In this document: in pieces, positions 1 to 4,771 of the stretch
How the letters are laid out: every line of letters starts with the position of its first letter
Numbering within the stretch: position 1 is the first letter of the stretch
From: JBHIET01 sp046760785
GTDB lineage: Bacteria; Chloroflexota; Anaerolineae; B4-G1
NCBI GenBank assembly: GCA_046760785.1
Contig: JBHIET010000125.1
Location: 1-6,124 of the forward strand
Direction of reading: 5' to 3'
DNA length: 6,124 bases
Translations under genes and position numbers: made by a program
The notes under the pieces: model-generated
What the model saw: only the letters and a program-made list of their open reading frames with translations
Told to the model about the DNA's origin: nothing
Database searches by the model: none

Positions 1-2
1 TC

Positions 3-485
3 CCTTTCTCCATCGCCTTCTCGATCATGCGCTACCGGCTGTGGGACATTGACGTGCTCATCAACCGCACCATGGTCTACGGCGCGCTGACGGGGGCGCT
101 GGCGCTGGTCTACTTCGGGAGCGTGGTGCTGCTCCAGGGGCTCTTCCGCGCCCTCACCGGCCAGGAGTCCCAGATCGCCGTCGTCGCCTCCACCCTGGCC
201 ATCGCCGCCCTGTTCAACCCCCTGCACCGCCGCGTGCAGGACTTCATCGACCGCCGCTTCTACCGCCGCAAGTACGACGCGGAGAAGGTGTTGGCCGAAT
301 TCGCCGCCACCGTGCGGGACGAAGTGGATTTGGACAAGTTGACGGGGGAGCTGCTGAGGGTGGTGGAGGAGACCATGCAGCCGGAGTTTGTGTCGTTGTG
401 GCTGGCGCCGACGGCCGACCGCCGACGGCAGATTGCAGAAGAACATCAGCAGCGGTCGGTGGTCAGCGGTCCGCCGTCGTCATAA
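3..485 (+). CDS. Membrane sensor-like protein, C-terminal part (5' end outside window)
   Basis: The frame is open from the first bases of the window, so the true start lies upstream; the ATG at 27 is internal (PFSIAFSI precedes it). Counting from that ATG, residues 1-20 hold the motif RYRLWDIDVLINRTMVYG, seen in membrane sensor kinases of the ComP/7TM type. Two hydrophobic segments follow at about 20-40 and 48-64. Next comes a basic linker (FIDRRFYRRKYDAEKVL, about 73-89) that normally leads into a GAF or dimerisation region. The protein stops soon after the SLWL motif (123-126), with no histidine-kinase phosphoacceptor or ATPase domain. I infer a membrane sensor or scaffold without catalytic activity. 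The last 25 or so residues are low-complexity and encoded by a GC-rich repeat, so the native C-terminus may have been replaced. The family link is from memory of similar Chloroflexota proteins; its ligand is unknown. Confidence 0.75.
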   Translation, partial: PFSIAFSIMRYRLWDIDVLINRTMVYGALTGALALVYFGSVVLLQGLFRALTGQESQIAVVASTLAIAALFNPLHRRVQDFIDRRFYRRKYDAEKVLAEFAATVRDEVDLDKLTGELLRVVEETMQPEFVSLWLAPTADRRRQIAEEHQQRSVVSGPPSS

Positions 486-496
486 GGAGAACAACA

Positions 497-619
497 ATGG
501 CCTACAAATTTGAACGCCTGGAAGTCTGGCAATTGGCGCTGGAATATTCAGAACTCAAGGCCAGCGCCGTTCGCGAAGAACAAGGCCAATACGAGTATGA
601 CCATGAAACGCCTTTTTAG
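497..619 (+). pseudogene. Four-helix-bundle protein (23S rRNA IVP/Avd-like) remnant with internal deletion
   Basis: The ATG at 497 has a strong Shine-Dalgarno (AAGGAGA, 484-490) that overlaps the stop codon of the upstream gene. The first 17 residues, MAYKFERLEVWQLALEY, are the characteristic N-terminus of the four-helix-bundle family first named from proteins encoded in 23S rRNA intervening sequences, related to Avd of diversity-generating retroelements. Full members are about 115-130 residues; this one has 40. The last residues (VREEQGQYEYDHETPF) resemble the acidic, TPF-ending C-terminus of some members. The simplest reading is one in-frame deletion that removed the helices between the two ends. 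The product could not form the bundle. A short expressed peptide is possible because start signal and frame are intact. The N-terminal match is strong; the C-terminal match is from memory and weaker. Confidence 0.6.
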
Positions 620-621
620 AT

Positions 622-666
622 GACCGCCGACTGCCAACGACCGACCGCGGACGGCCGTCGGCGGTC
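622..666 (+). repeat. GC-rich hairpin between the remnant and the oxidoreductase gene
   Basis: The arms GACCGCCGAC (622-631) and GTCGGCGGTC (657-666) are perfectly complementary. After one mismatch (632/656) three more pairs form (633-635 with 653-655). There is no T-run after it, so it is unlikely to be a standard intrinsic terminator. It ends 9 bases before the Shine-Dalgarno of the oxidoreductase gene, so in RNA it could affect processing or translation. Confidence 0.5.
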
Positions 667-686
667 GTTACCAACGGAGGTGAGAT

Positions 687-2468
687 ATGCCAAAACAAAC
701 CCTTCAACTAAACGACGGCTCTCAAGTCGCGGTCATCGGCGGCGGGCCGGCCGGGTCTTTCTTCGGTTACTTCCTGCTGGACATGGCCGGGCGGCTGGGC
801 CTGGATATCCGGGTGGATATCTATGAGCCACGGGACTTTTCCCGTCCCGGCCCTCCCGGCTGCAACATGTGCGGGGGGATCGTCTCCGAGTCGCTGGTGC
901 AGATGCTGGCCGCCGAAGGCATCAACCTGCCTCCCACGGTGGTGCAGCGGGGAATTGAATCCTATACCTTGCACATGGACATAGGCAGCGTGCGCATCGA
1001 GACCCCGCTGCACGAGAAGCGCATTGGCGCCGTGTACCGGGGGGCCGGCCCACGCGATCTCAAGGAGGCCAGGTGGGGCAGCCTGGACGGCCACCTGCAA
1101 TCGCTGGCTGTGGACAAAGGCGTGCACGTCATCCGCGAACGGGTGAGTGAGGTCGCCTGGAATGAGGGGCGGCCGCAGGTCAACACCCGGGGCGGCTCGC
1201 CGCGGACGTATGACCTGCTGGGGGTCACGGTGGGGGTAAACTCCGCCGCGCTCAAGCTCTTCCAGGGGCTGGGGCTGGACTACCAACCCCCGCATACGAC
1301 GAAGACCTTCATCCGCGAATACTACCTGGGCGCAGAAACGATCGCGCGGGTTCTGGGCAGCTCCATGCACGTCTTTCTGCTCGATATTCCCCGCCTGGAA
1401 TTCGCCGCCATCATCCCCAAGGGCGACTACGTGACGGTCTGCCTGCTGGGCGAGGAAATCGACAAGGAACTGTTTCAAGCCTTCTTGAACGCCCCCGAGG
1501 TGAAGGAGGCTATGCCGCCCGATTGGAATCTGGACCAGTTCGCCTGCCAGTGTTCGCCGCGCATGAACGTCCGGGGGGCCATGCAGCCCTTCGGCGACCG
1601 CATCGTGTTCATCGGCGATTCTGGCGTGACCAGGCTATACAAGGATGGGATTGGGGCCGCCTACCGCACCGCCAAGGCCGCGGCCTCGACCGCTATCTTC
1701 CAGGGCATCTCGGCCGCAGATTTCGAGCGCCACTACTGGCCGGCCTGCAAGACTATCGAAACGGACAACACCATCGGCAAGCTGATCTTCTTCATCGCCG
1801 ACCAGATCAAGCAGCGACGCTTTGCCCGCCGCGCCCTGTTGCGCATGGTCGTCGGCGAACAAAAGAAGGCGGGCCGGCTCAGACGCATGAGCATGATACA
1901 GTGGGATATGTACACCGGCAGCGCCTCCTACCGGGACATCTTCCTGCGCACGCTGCACCCGGCCTTCTGGCTGCGTTTCGGGTGGGATATGTTGATGTCG
2001 TTGCTGCCAGCCACACTCAAGGCGCAAGACGAGTCTGCTGAACCTACAGAGGAGTTACCCATGGATAGCGGAGCATTAGGCAAAGTCTACCAGCCCGGCG
2101 ATATCCTCATTCGTCAGGGCGAAGTCGGGGAATGCATGTTTGTCATCCAGGAGGGGCAGGTGGCGCTGATGCAGGAACAGGGAGGAGAAGAGGTTTTTCT
2201 GGGCGTGCGCAGCGCCGGTGAAATTCTCGGAGAGATGGCGATTTTCGAGAAGGAAGTGCAGATGGCGACTGTGCGCGCCGTGAGTCAGGCGCGCGTGCTG
2301 ACTGTGGACAAGAAGAACTTTCTGGGGCGCATTCACGAGGACCCTTCGCTGGCTTACCGTCTCTTCAAGCTCATGTCCCGCCGCATCCGCGAACTGAGTC
2401 AGCAGGTGACACTGCTCAATAAGGAACTGGACCGGTTGACGGAGACGGACGTGAAACGTGAAACGTAG
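687..2468 (+). CDS. FAD-dependent oxidoreductase (geranylgeranyl-reductase-like) fused to cNMP-binding-type domain
   Basis: The ATG at 687 follows GGAGG (676-680) by 6 bases. Of 593 residues, the first 440 or so form a flavoprotein. A Rossmann FAD motif is present (VAVIGGGPAG, 14-23) with an acidic ribose-binding residue at E47. A cysteine pair lies in CNMCGG (59-64), and a second FAD motif (FIGDSG, 308-313) is followed by KDGIGAAYRTAKAAA. This arrangement fits the geranylgeranyl/digeranylgeranyl reductase and related monooxygenase superfamily; the substrate cannot be told. Residues 424-444 are amphipathic to hydrophobic and could touch the membrane. After an acidic linker (447-458), residues 465-575 form a CRP-type cyclic-nucleotide-binding beta-roll. 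Its phosphate-cassette region is GEILGEMAIF...QMATVRA (511-531), but the usual Arg is replaced by Gln525. A helical tail (552-585) follows. No DNA-binding domain is seen. The last codons lie in a CGTGAAA micro-repeat. Confidence 0.82.
   Translation: MPKQTLQLNDGSQVAVIGGGPAGSFFGYFLLDMAGRLGLDIRVDIYEPRDFSRPGPPGCNMCGGIVSESLVQMLAAEGINLPPTVVQRGIESYTLHMDIGSVRIETPLHEKRIGAVYRGAGPRDLKEARWGSLDGHLQSLAVDKGVHVIRERVSEVAWNEGRPQVNTRGGSPRTYDLLGVTVGVNSAALKLFQGLGLDYQPPHTTKTFIREYYLGAETIARVLGSSMHVFLLDIPRLEFAAIIPKGDYVTVCLLGEEIDKELFQAFLNAPEVKEAMPPDWNLDQFACQCSPRMNVRGAMQPFGDRIVFIGDSGVTRLYKDGIGAAYRTAKAAASTAIFQGISAADFERHYWPACKTIETDNTIGKLIFFIADQIKQRRFARRALLRMVVGEQKKAGRLRRMSMIQWDMYTGSASYRDIFLRTLHPAFWLRFGWDMLMSLLPATLKAQDESAEPTEELPMDSGALGKVYQPGDILIRQGEVGECMFVIQEGQVALMQEQGGEEVFLGVRSAGEILGEMAIFEKEVQMATVRAVSQARVLTVDKKNFLGRIHEDPSLAYRLFKLMSRRIRELSQQVTLLNKELDRLTETDVKRET
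2048..2063 (+). promoter_or_regulatory. Internal ribosome-binding site and ATG before the cNMP domain
   Basis: AGAGGAG (2048-2054) stands 6 bases before an in-frame ATG at 2061, which encodes Met459 of the oxidoreductase fusion. This falls exactly at the border between the acidic linker and the cNMP-type domain. Initiation here would give a free 135-residue domain ending at 2468. The signal is as good as those at the true gene starts in this window. It could be a working second start or the relic of a formerly separate gene. Confidence 0.5.
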
Positions 2469-2527
2469 TGCGCAGTGCGTATTCCGTATTATGCCTCATC
2501 GCTACGCAATACGCGATACGCAATACG
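2450..2527 (+). repeat. Micro-repeat cluster and hairpin at the 3' end of the oxidoreductase gene
   Basis: The tandem CGTGAAACGTGAAACGT (2450-2466) forms the last codons and part of the stop of the oxidoreductase gene. It is followed by TGCGTATTCCGTATT (2476-2490), which pairs with AATACGCGATACGCA (2508-2522) with only two central mismatches across 15 positions and a 17-base loop. TACGCAATACG is also directly repeated at 2503-2513 and 2517-2527. No T-run follows, so a classic terminator is not supported. Confidence 0.6.
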
Positions 2528-2550
2528 AAGGAGCACCCCATGACCCCTTA

Positions 2551-2603
2551 AACCCCACCCCCAGCCCCTCTCTCCTCTCCGGTTCGGAGAGGGGGGTGAG
2601 GTT
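2551..2603 (+). repeat. C-rich/G-rich hairpin element in the intergenic gap
   Basis: CCTCTCCG (2574-2581) pairs perfectly with CGGAGAGG (2585-2592) around a 3-base loop. The stem extends with wobble pairs to about 2570/2596. Outer segments AACCCCACCCCC (2551-2562) and GGGGGTGAGGTT (2592-2603) are also nearly complementary, giving alternative pairing. This is the same style of element as the one inside the kinase gene at 3841-3880 (GGGTGAGG ending). It may stabilise or end the upstream transcript, but it lacks a T-tract. Confidence 0.6.
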
Positions 2604-2623
2604 TCGTAACGCTTTTCGTAACG
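2602..2623 (+). repeat. Direct repeat of TTTCGTAACG
   Basis: TTTCGTAACG occurs at 2602-2611 and again at 2614-2623, a 12-bp period. The core TTCGTAAC appears a third time at 4705-4712 inside the inverted repeat after the first STAS gene. No convincing -35/-10 promoter was found between here and the phosphatase start. The role is unknown; it may be part of the micro-repeat population or a binding site. Confidence 0.45.
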
Positions 2624-2659
2624 ATCTCGGAACGTTTATGCGCTAGAATGGAGGTTACA

Positions 2660-3205
2660 ATGGCTGCTCAAACGCGAAACTTCTGGCAAATCCTGCGGCG
2701 AGAGGCCCCCTCTGAGGCAGCGGCTACGCCGACGCCCACGGTGGAGCGGCCCAGACCGGCGGCGATCCAGGGGGTCGAAATCACCCCCGACGATCCGTTC
2801 ATCGCCCACGTCGTAGACTCTCCCGGCGTGGTGGCAATTGACAGGCTTAACCTGGATTCGCCTACGCTGCGAGCGCTGAAAGAGGCGAACCTGCGGATCA
2901 CCGTGCCGCTGGTCAGCCACCACGAAGTGGTCGGCCTGATCAACATGGGCCCGCGCCTGAGCGAGCAGGAGTACTCGGCCGACGACCGCCGGCTGCTTGG
3001 CAACCTGTCCACCCAGGCGGGGCCGGCGCTGCGGGTCGCCCAACTGGCGCGCCAGCAGCAAGCGGAGGCGCGCGCGCGAGCGCCTCGAACAGGAACTGCG
3101 CGTCGCGCAGCTCATCCAGCAGACGCTCCTGCCCGACGAAGTCCCCAAGCTGCCTGGCTGGCAGGTGGCGGCCTATTATCAACCCGCCCGCGCCGTCGGC
3201 GGTGA
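2660..3205 (+). CDS. GAF-SpoIIE phosphatase, N-terminal part (frameshifted gene)
   Basis: GGAGG (2650-2654) is 5 bases before the ATG at 2660; the ATG at 2648 overlaps this site and is less likely. The protein starts with a short tail (MAAQTRNFWQILRREAP) and a Pro/Thr-rich linker. From about residue 36 it has a region matching the second half of a GAF domain (ITVPLVSHHEVVGLINMGPRL, SADDRRLLGNLSTQAGPAL). A coiled-coil start follows (VAQLARQQQAEAR). True coding ends at the alternating GC tract 3068-3078; the residues after it (APRTGTARRAA onward, to the stop at 3205) are out-of-frame and Arg/Pro-rich. Correct reading continues in the next frame to 3812. With one extra GC unit the whole gene would be 385 codons including stop. 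GAF domains bind small ligands or form dimers and would control the phosphatase. No first half of a GAF domain is seen, so the sensor part is short. Confidence 0.7.
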   Translation: MAAQTRNFWQILRREAPSEAAATPTPTVERPRPAAIQGVEITPDDPFIAHVVDSPGVVAIDRLNLDSPTLRALKEANLRITVPLVSHHEVVGLINMGPRLSEQEYSADDRRLLGNLSTQAGPALRVAQLARQQQAEARARAPRTGTARRAAHPADAPARRSPQAAWLAGGGLLSTRPRRRR

Positions 3206-3812
3206 CTTCTACGATTTCGTCGAGTTTTCTGATGGCCGCCTGGGCCTGATCGTCGGGGATGTGACTGACAAAGGCGTGCCGGCCGCCATGGTGATGGCGA
3301 CCACTCGTGCGATTCTGCGCGGCGCCGCCGAGCGGCTGGTCTCGCCCGGCCAGGTGTTGGAACGCGTCAACGAGCTGCTTTGTCCCGACATTCCCCTCAA
3401 CATGTTCGTCACCTGCCTGTACACTTTGCTCGACCCGGCCAGCGGACGATTGCAATACGCCAACGCCGGCCACAACCTGCCCTGCCGGCGGAGCAAGGAC
3501 GGCATCGACGAGCTGCGCGCCACCGGTATGCCGCTCGGCCTGATGCCCGGCATGACCTACGAGGAAAAAGAAACCACGCTGGCCCCTGGCGAGAGCATAC
3601 TCCTCTACAGCGATGGTCTGGTGGAAGCGCACGACCCGCAGCGCGAGATGTTCGGCTTCCCGCGACTGCGCGGGCTGCTGGCCAGCCACCCCGGCGGGGC
3701 TGCGCTAATCGACTTCCTGCTGGACAAACTGGCGGAGTTCACCGGCGCCGAGTGGGAGCAGGAGGACGACGTAACCTTCGTGACCCTGGAACGAACGGAG
3801 AAAGCGGCGTGA
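2997..3812 (+). CDS. SpoIIE-type PPM serine/threonine phosphatase, C-terminal part (frameshifted gene)
   Basis: The open frame begins at 2997 with only a TTG, but sequence that belongs to the protein starts at about 3078, right after the GC tract. No good start codon with a ribosome-binding site exists in between, so the domain probably needs the upstream GAF frame. Numbering from 2997, the linker helix is followed by QLIQQTLLPDE (38-48), typical of RsbU/SpoIIE-class phosphatases. All metal-site motifs are intact: GGDFYD (68-73), GDVTDKG (87-93), NAGHN (156-160), YSDGLVEA (204-211) and DDVTFV (257-262). The likely job is removing phosphate from a STAS antagonist, and two such proteins are encoded downstream. 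Its stop overlaps the GTG start of the kinase gene (GTGA), indicating translational coupling. Intact catalytic motifs argue for a recent or artefactual frameshift, or for a switchable one, rather than an old pseudogene. Confidence 0.75.
   Translation: MATCPPRRGRRCGSPNWRASSKRRRARERLEQELRVAQLIQQTLLPDEVPKLPGWQVAAYYQPARAVGGDFYDFVEFSDGRLGLIVGDVTDKGVPAAMVMATTRAILRGAAERLVSPGQVLERVNELLCPDIPLNMFVTCLYTLLDPASGRLQYANAGHNLPCRRSKDGIDELRATGMPLGLMPGMTYEEKETTLAPGESILLYSDGLVEAHDPQREMFGFPRLRGLLASHPGGAALIDFLLDKLAEFTGAEWEQEDDVTFVTLERTEKAA
3068..3078 (+). repeat. Alternating GC tract at the frameshift point
   Basis: The 11-base alternating run lies in the coiled-coil linker between the GAF and phosphatase domains. 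Before it the reading AEAR continues the linker in one frame; after it the reading ERLEQELRVAQLIQQ continues in the next. Gaining one GC unit or losing two would restore a single frame with a plausible linker (ARARER or ARER). Such tracts can change length by replication slippage and also cause sequencing errors. Confidence 0.7.
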
Positions 3813-4342
3813 CCGGACACACACCTGCAACCCAAGCGCCCCCCGCTCCCCAGGGGGGAGCGGGCCAGGGTGAGGGGAAAAACTGGCGCACCCTGGCCGA
3901 ATTCTCCGTGCCCAGCGAGCCGGGCAACGAACGCCAGGCCATGGAACGGGTCGCCGAAGCCGTTGGGGAGTTAAACCTGCCGGCGGCGCGCCTGGAGCAA
4001 CTCAAGACGGCCGTAGCTGAGGCCACGATGAACGCTATGGAACACGGCAACAAATACCAGGCAGACGAACCGGTGACCATCCAGGTGCTCGCTTCAGAGA
4101 GCGCCATCGCGGTGCATATCACGGACCAGGGGAACGGGAGGCCGATCCTCGAAGCCGAAACGCCCGACCTGGAGGCTAAGTTGGCGGGCTTGCAGACCCC
4201 CCGTGGCTGGGGCCTGTTCCTCATCAAGAACATGGTGGACGAAATGCACGTCACTGCCGACGAGAGCCATCATACCGTTGAATTGATTCTGAATCTGGAA
4301 GGAGACCAAGGTGTTACCCCAACAGAAACAGCAACCACTTGA
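3809..4342 (+). CDS. RsbW/SpoIIAB-like anti-sigma-factor serine kinase (HATPase_c)
   Basis: The start is GTG at 3809, overlapping the phosphatase stop by 4 bp, with GGAG at 3797-3800. The 177-residue protein has a GHKL ATPase fold. The N-box is EATMNAMEHGN (71-81), the G1 motif DQGNG (106-110), and the G2-like lid GWGLFLIKNMVDEM (133-146). Proteins of this kind bind a target such as a sigma factor and phosphorylate a STAS antagonist on Ser; the antagonist genes follow directly. Residues 11-24 (PPAPQGGAGQGEGK) are encoded by a hairpin repeat, so the N-terminal extension before TLAEFSVPS (28-36) is probably not part of the fold. The end overlaps the first STAS gene by 32 bp. No sigma factor is visible in the window, so the target is unknown. 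Confidence 0.85.
   Translation: MTGHTPATQAPPAPQGGAGQGEGKNWRTLAEFSVPSEPGNERQAMERVAEAVGELNLPAARLEQLKTAVAEATMNAMEHGNKYQADEPVTIQVLASESAIAVHITDQGNGRPILEAETPDLEAKLAGLQTPRGWGLFLIKNMVDEMHVTADESHHTVELILNLEGDQGVTPTETATT
3841..3880 (+). repeat. Hairpin repeat embedded in the kinase coding region
   Basis: CCCGCTCCCC (3842-3851) pairs perfectly with GGGGAGCGGG (3855-3864) around a 3-base loop. It is followed by CAGGGTGAGGGG, like the tail of the intergenic element at 2551-2603. The stem lies about 30 bases after the GTG start, where a strong hairpin could slow ribosomes. It adds a Pro/Gly/Gln-rich stretch to the kinase N-terminus. Confidence 0.6.
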
Positions 4343-4688
4343 CGCGACCGTCCGCCACCAACCGGGTGTGGCCATCATCGACCTGCATGGCGAGATCAAC
4401 TCCTTTTCGGAGGACGTACTGCACGACGCCTACACCAGAGCCGAAAGCCAGAACCCGGGCGCCATCCTGCTCAACTTCAGCGACGTGGACTACATCAACA
4501 GCACTGGCATCGCGCTGATCGTCAGCCTGCTGGCCCAGGCGCGCAAGTCCCACCGCCGCATGTTGACCTGTGGCCTGAGCGACCATTACCTGGAAATCTT
4601 CCAAATCACCCGTCTGGCCGACTTTATGGATATTTTCCCGGACGAAGCCAGCGCTCTGGCCGACGCGATACTGGAGACTGGAGATTAG
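4311..4688 (+). CDS. STAS-domain anti-sigma-factor antagonist 1 (RsbV/SpoIIAA-like)
   Basis: The start is GTG at 4311, 6 bases after AAGGAG (4299-4304), inside the last codons of the kinase gene. The protein has 125 residues, close to the usual 100-120. The STAS fold shows as AIIDLHGEINSF (21-32), then GAILLNFSDVDYINSTGIAL (50-69), then a C-terminal region with GLSDHYLEIFQITRL (88-102). The phosphoacceptor loop is NSTG (63-66), with Ser64 in the expected region. Classical antagonists have Asp before the Ser; here it is Asn. It should bind the kinase when unphosphorylated and be reactivated by the phosphatase. The final residues ETGD and the TAG stop lie within a GGAGATTAG-type inverted repeat. 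By eye it is about 45% identical to the STAS protein encoded next. Confidence 0.85.
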   Translation: MLPQQKQQPLDATVRHQPGVAIIDLHGEINSFSEDVLHDAYTRAESQNPGAILLNFSDVDYINSTGIALIVSLLAQARKSHRRMLTCGLSDHYLEIFQITRLADFMDIFPDEASALADAILETGD

Positions 4689-4753
4689 GGATTGGAGATC
4701 AGAGTTCGTAACCCTAATCCCCAATCTCCAATCTATCCAATATCTAATCTCCA
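4679..4753 (+). repeat. Long two-part inverted repeat between the STAS genes
   Basis: Outer arms TGGAGATTAG (4679-4688) and CTAATCTCCA (4744-4753) are perfectly complementary. Inner arms GATTGGAGAT (4690-4699) and ATCTCCAATC (4724-4733) are also perfect. GATTAGGG (4683-4690) can alternatively pair with CCCTAATC (4712-4719). All are built from the word GGAGATT with AG or GG. The stop codon of the first STAS gene is within the left arm, and the right arm ends 7 bases before the Shine-Dalgarno of the second. In mRNA it could form a stable stem that tunes expression of the second antagonist. Confidence 0.7.
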
Positions 4754-4771
4754 AAAGAGGGGAGGAACACC

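Larger units (their letters stand above)
416..667. repeat. Inverted repeat flanking the four-helix-bundle remnant
   Basis: A 14-bp perfect inverted repeat, CGACCGCCGACGGC at 416-429 and its reverse complement at 654-667, brackets the small reading frame at 497-619. Each side also contains further copies of the words GACCG, CGGTC and CCGAC. The left side can fold on itself (417-426 with 455-464, one mismatch), as can the right side (622-631 with 657-666). This looks like a micro-repeat cluster into which the remnant is embedded, or a small non-autonomous element. No target-site duplication is evident. Confidence 0.6.

Noticed and set aside
708..1478. Long minus-strand open frame (256 codons) opposite the oxidoreductase gene
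   Set aside because: It mirrors a clear flavoprotein gene, has no recognisable motifs and is explained by high GC content.
1523..2041. Plus-strand frame of 172 codons inside the oxidoreductase gene
   Set aside because: Arg/His/Pro-rich out-of-frame translation of a gene with well-supported domains.
2450..2527. CRISPR array
   Set aside because: Repeat units are 7-11 bp with no spacers of regular length.
2476..2600. Intrinsic terminators at the intergenic hairpins
   Set aside because: Stems are good but no T-run follows any of them; listed as repeats instead.
2458..2646. Open frame of 62 codons in the gap after the oxidoreductase gene
   Set aside because: It translates micro-repeats and has no ribosome-binding site or protein-like pattern.
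2619..2649. Promoter before the phosphatase gene using TAGAAT (2644-2649)
   Set aside because: No acceptable -35 box at 16-19 bases; TAGAAT also lies too close to the start codon at 2660 for a leader carrying the ribosome-binding site.
3380..3808. Upstream extension of the kinase frame inside the phosphatase gene
   Set aside because: The segment is out-of-frame phosphatase sequence; the GTG at 3809 with GGAG upstream and a GTGA overlap is the better start.
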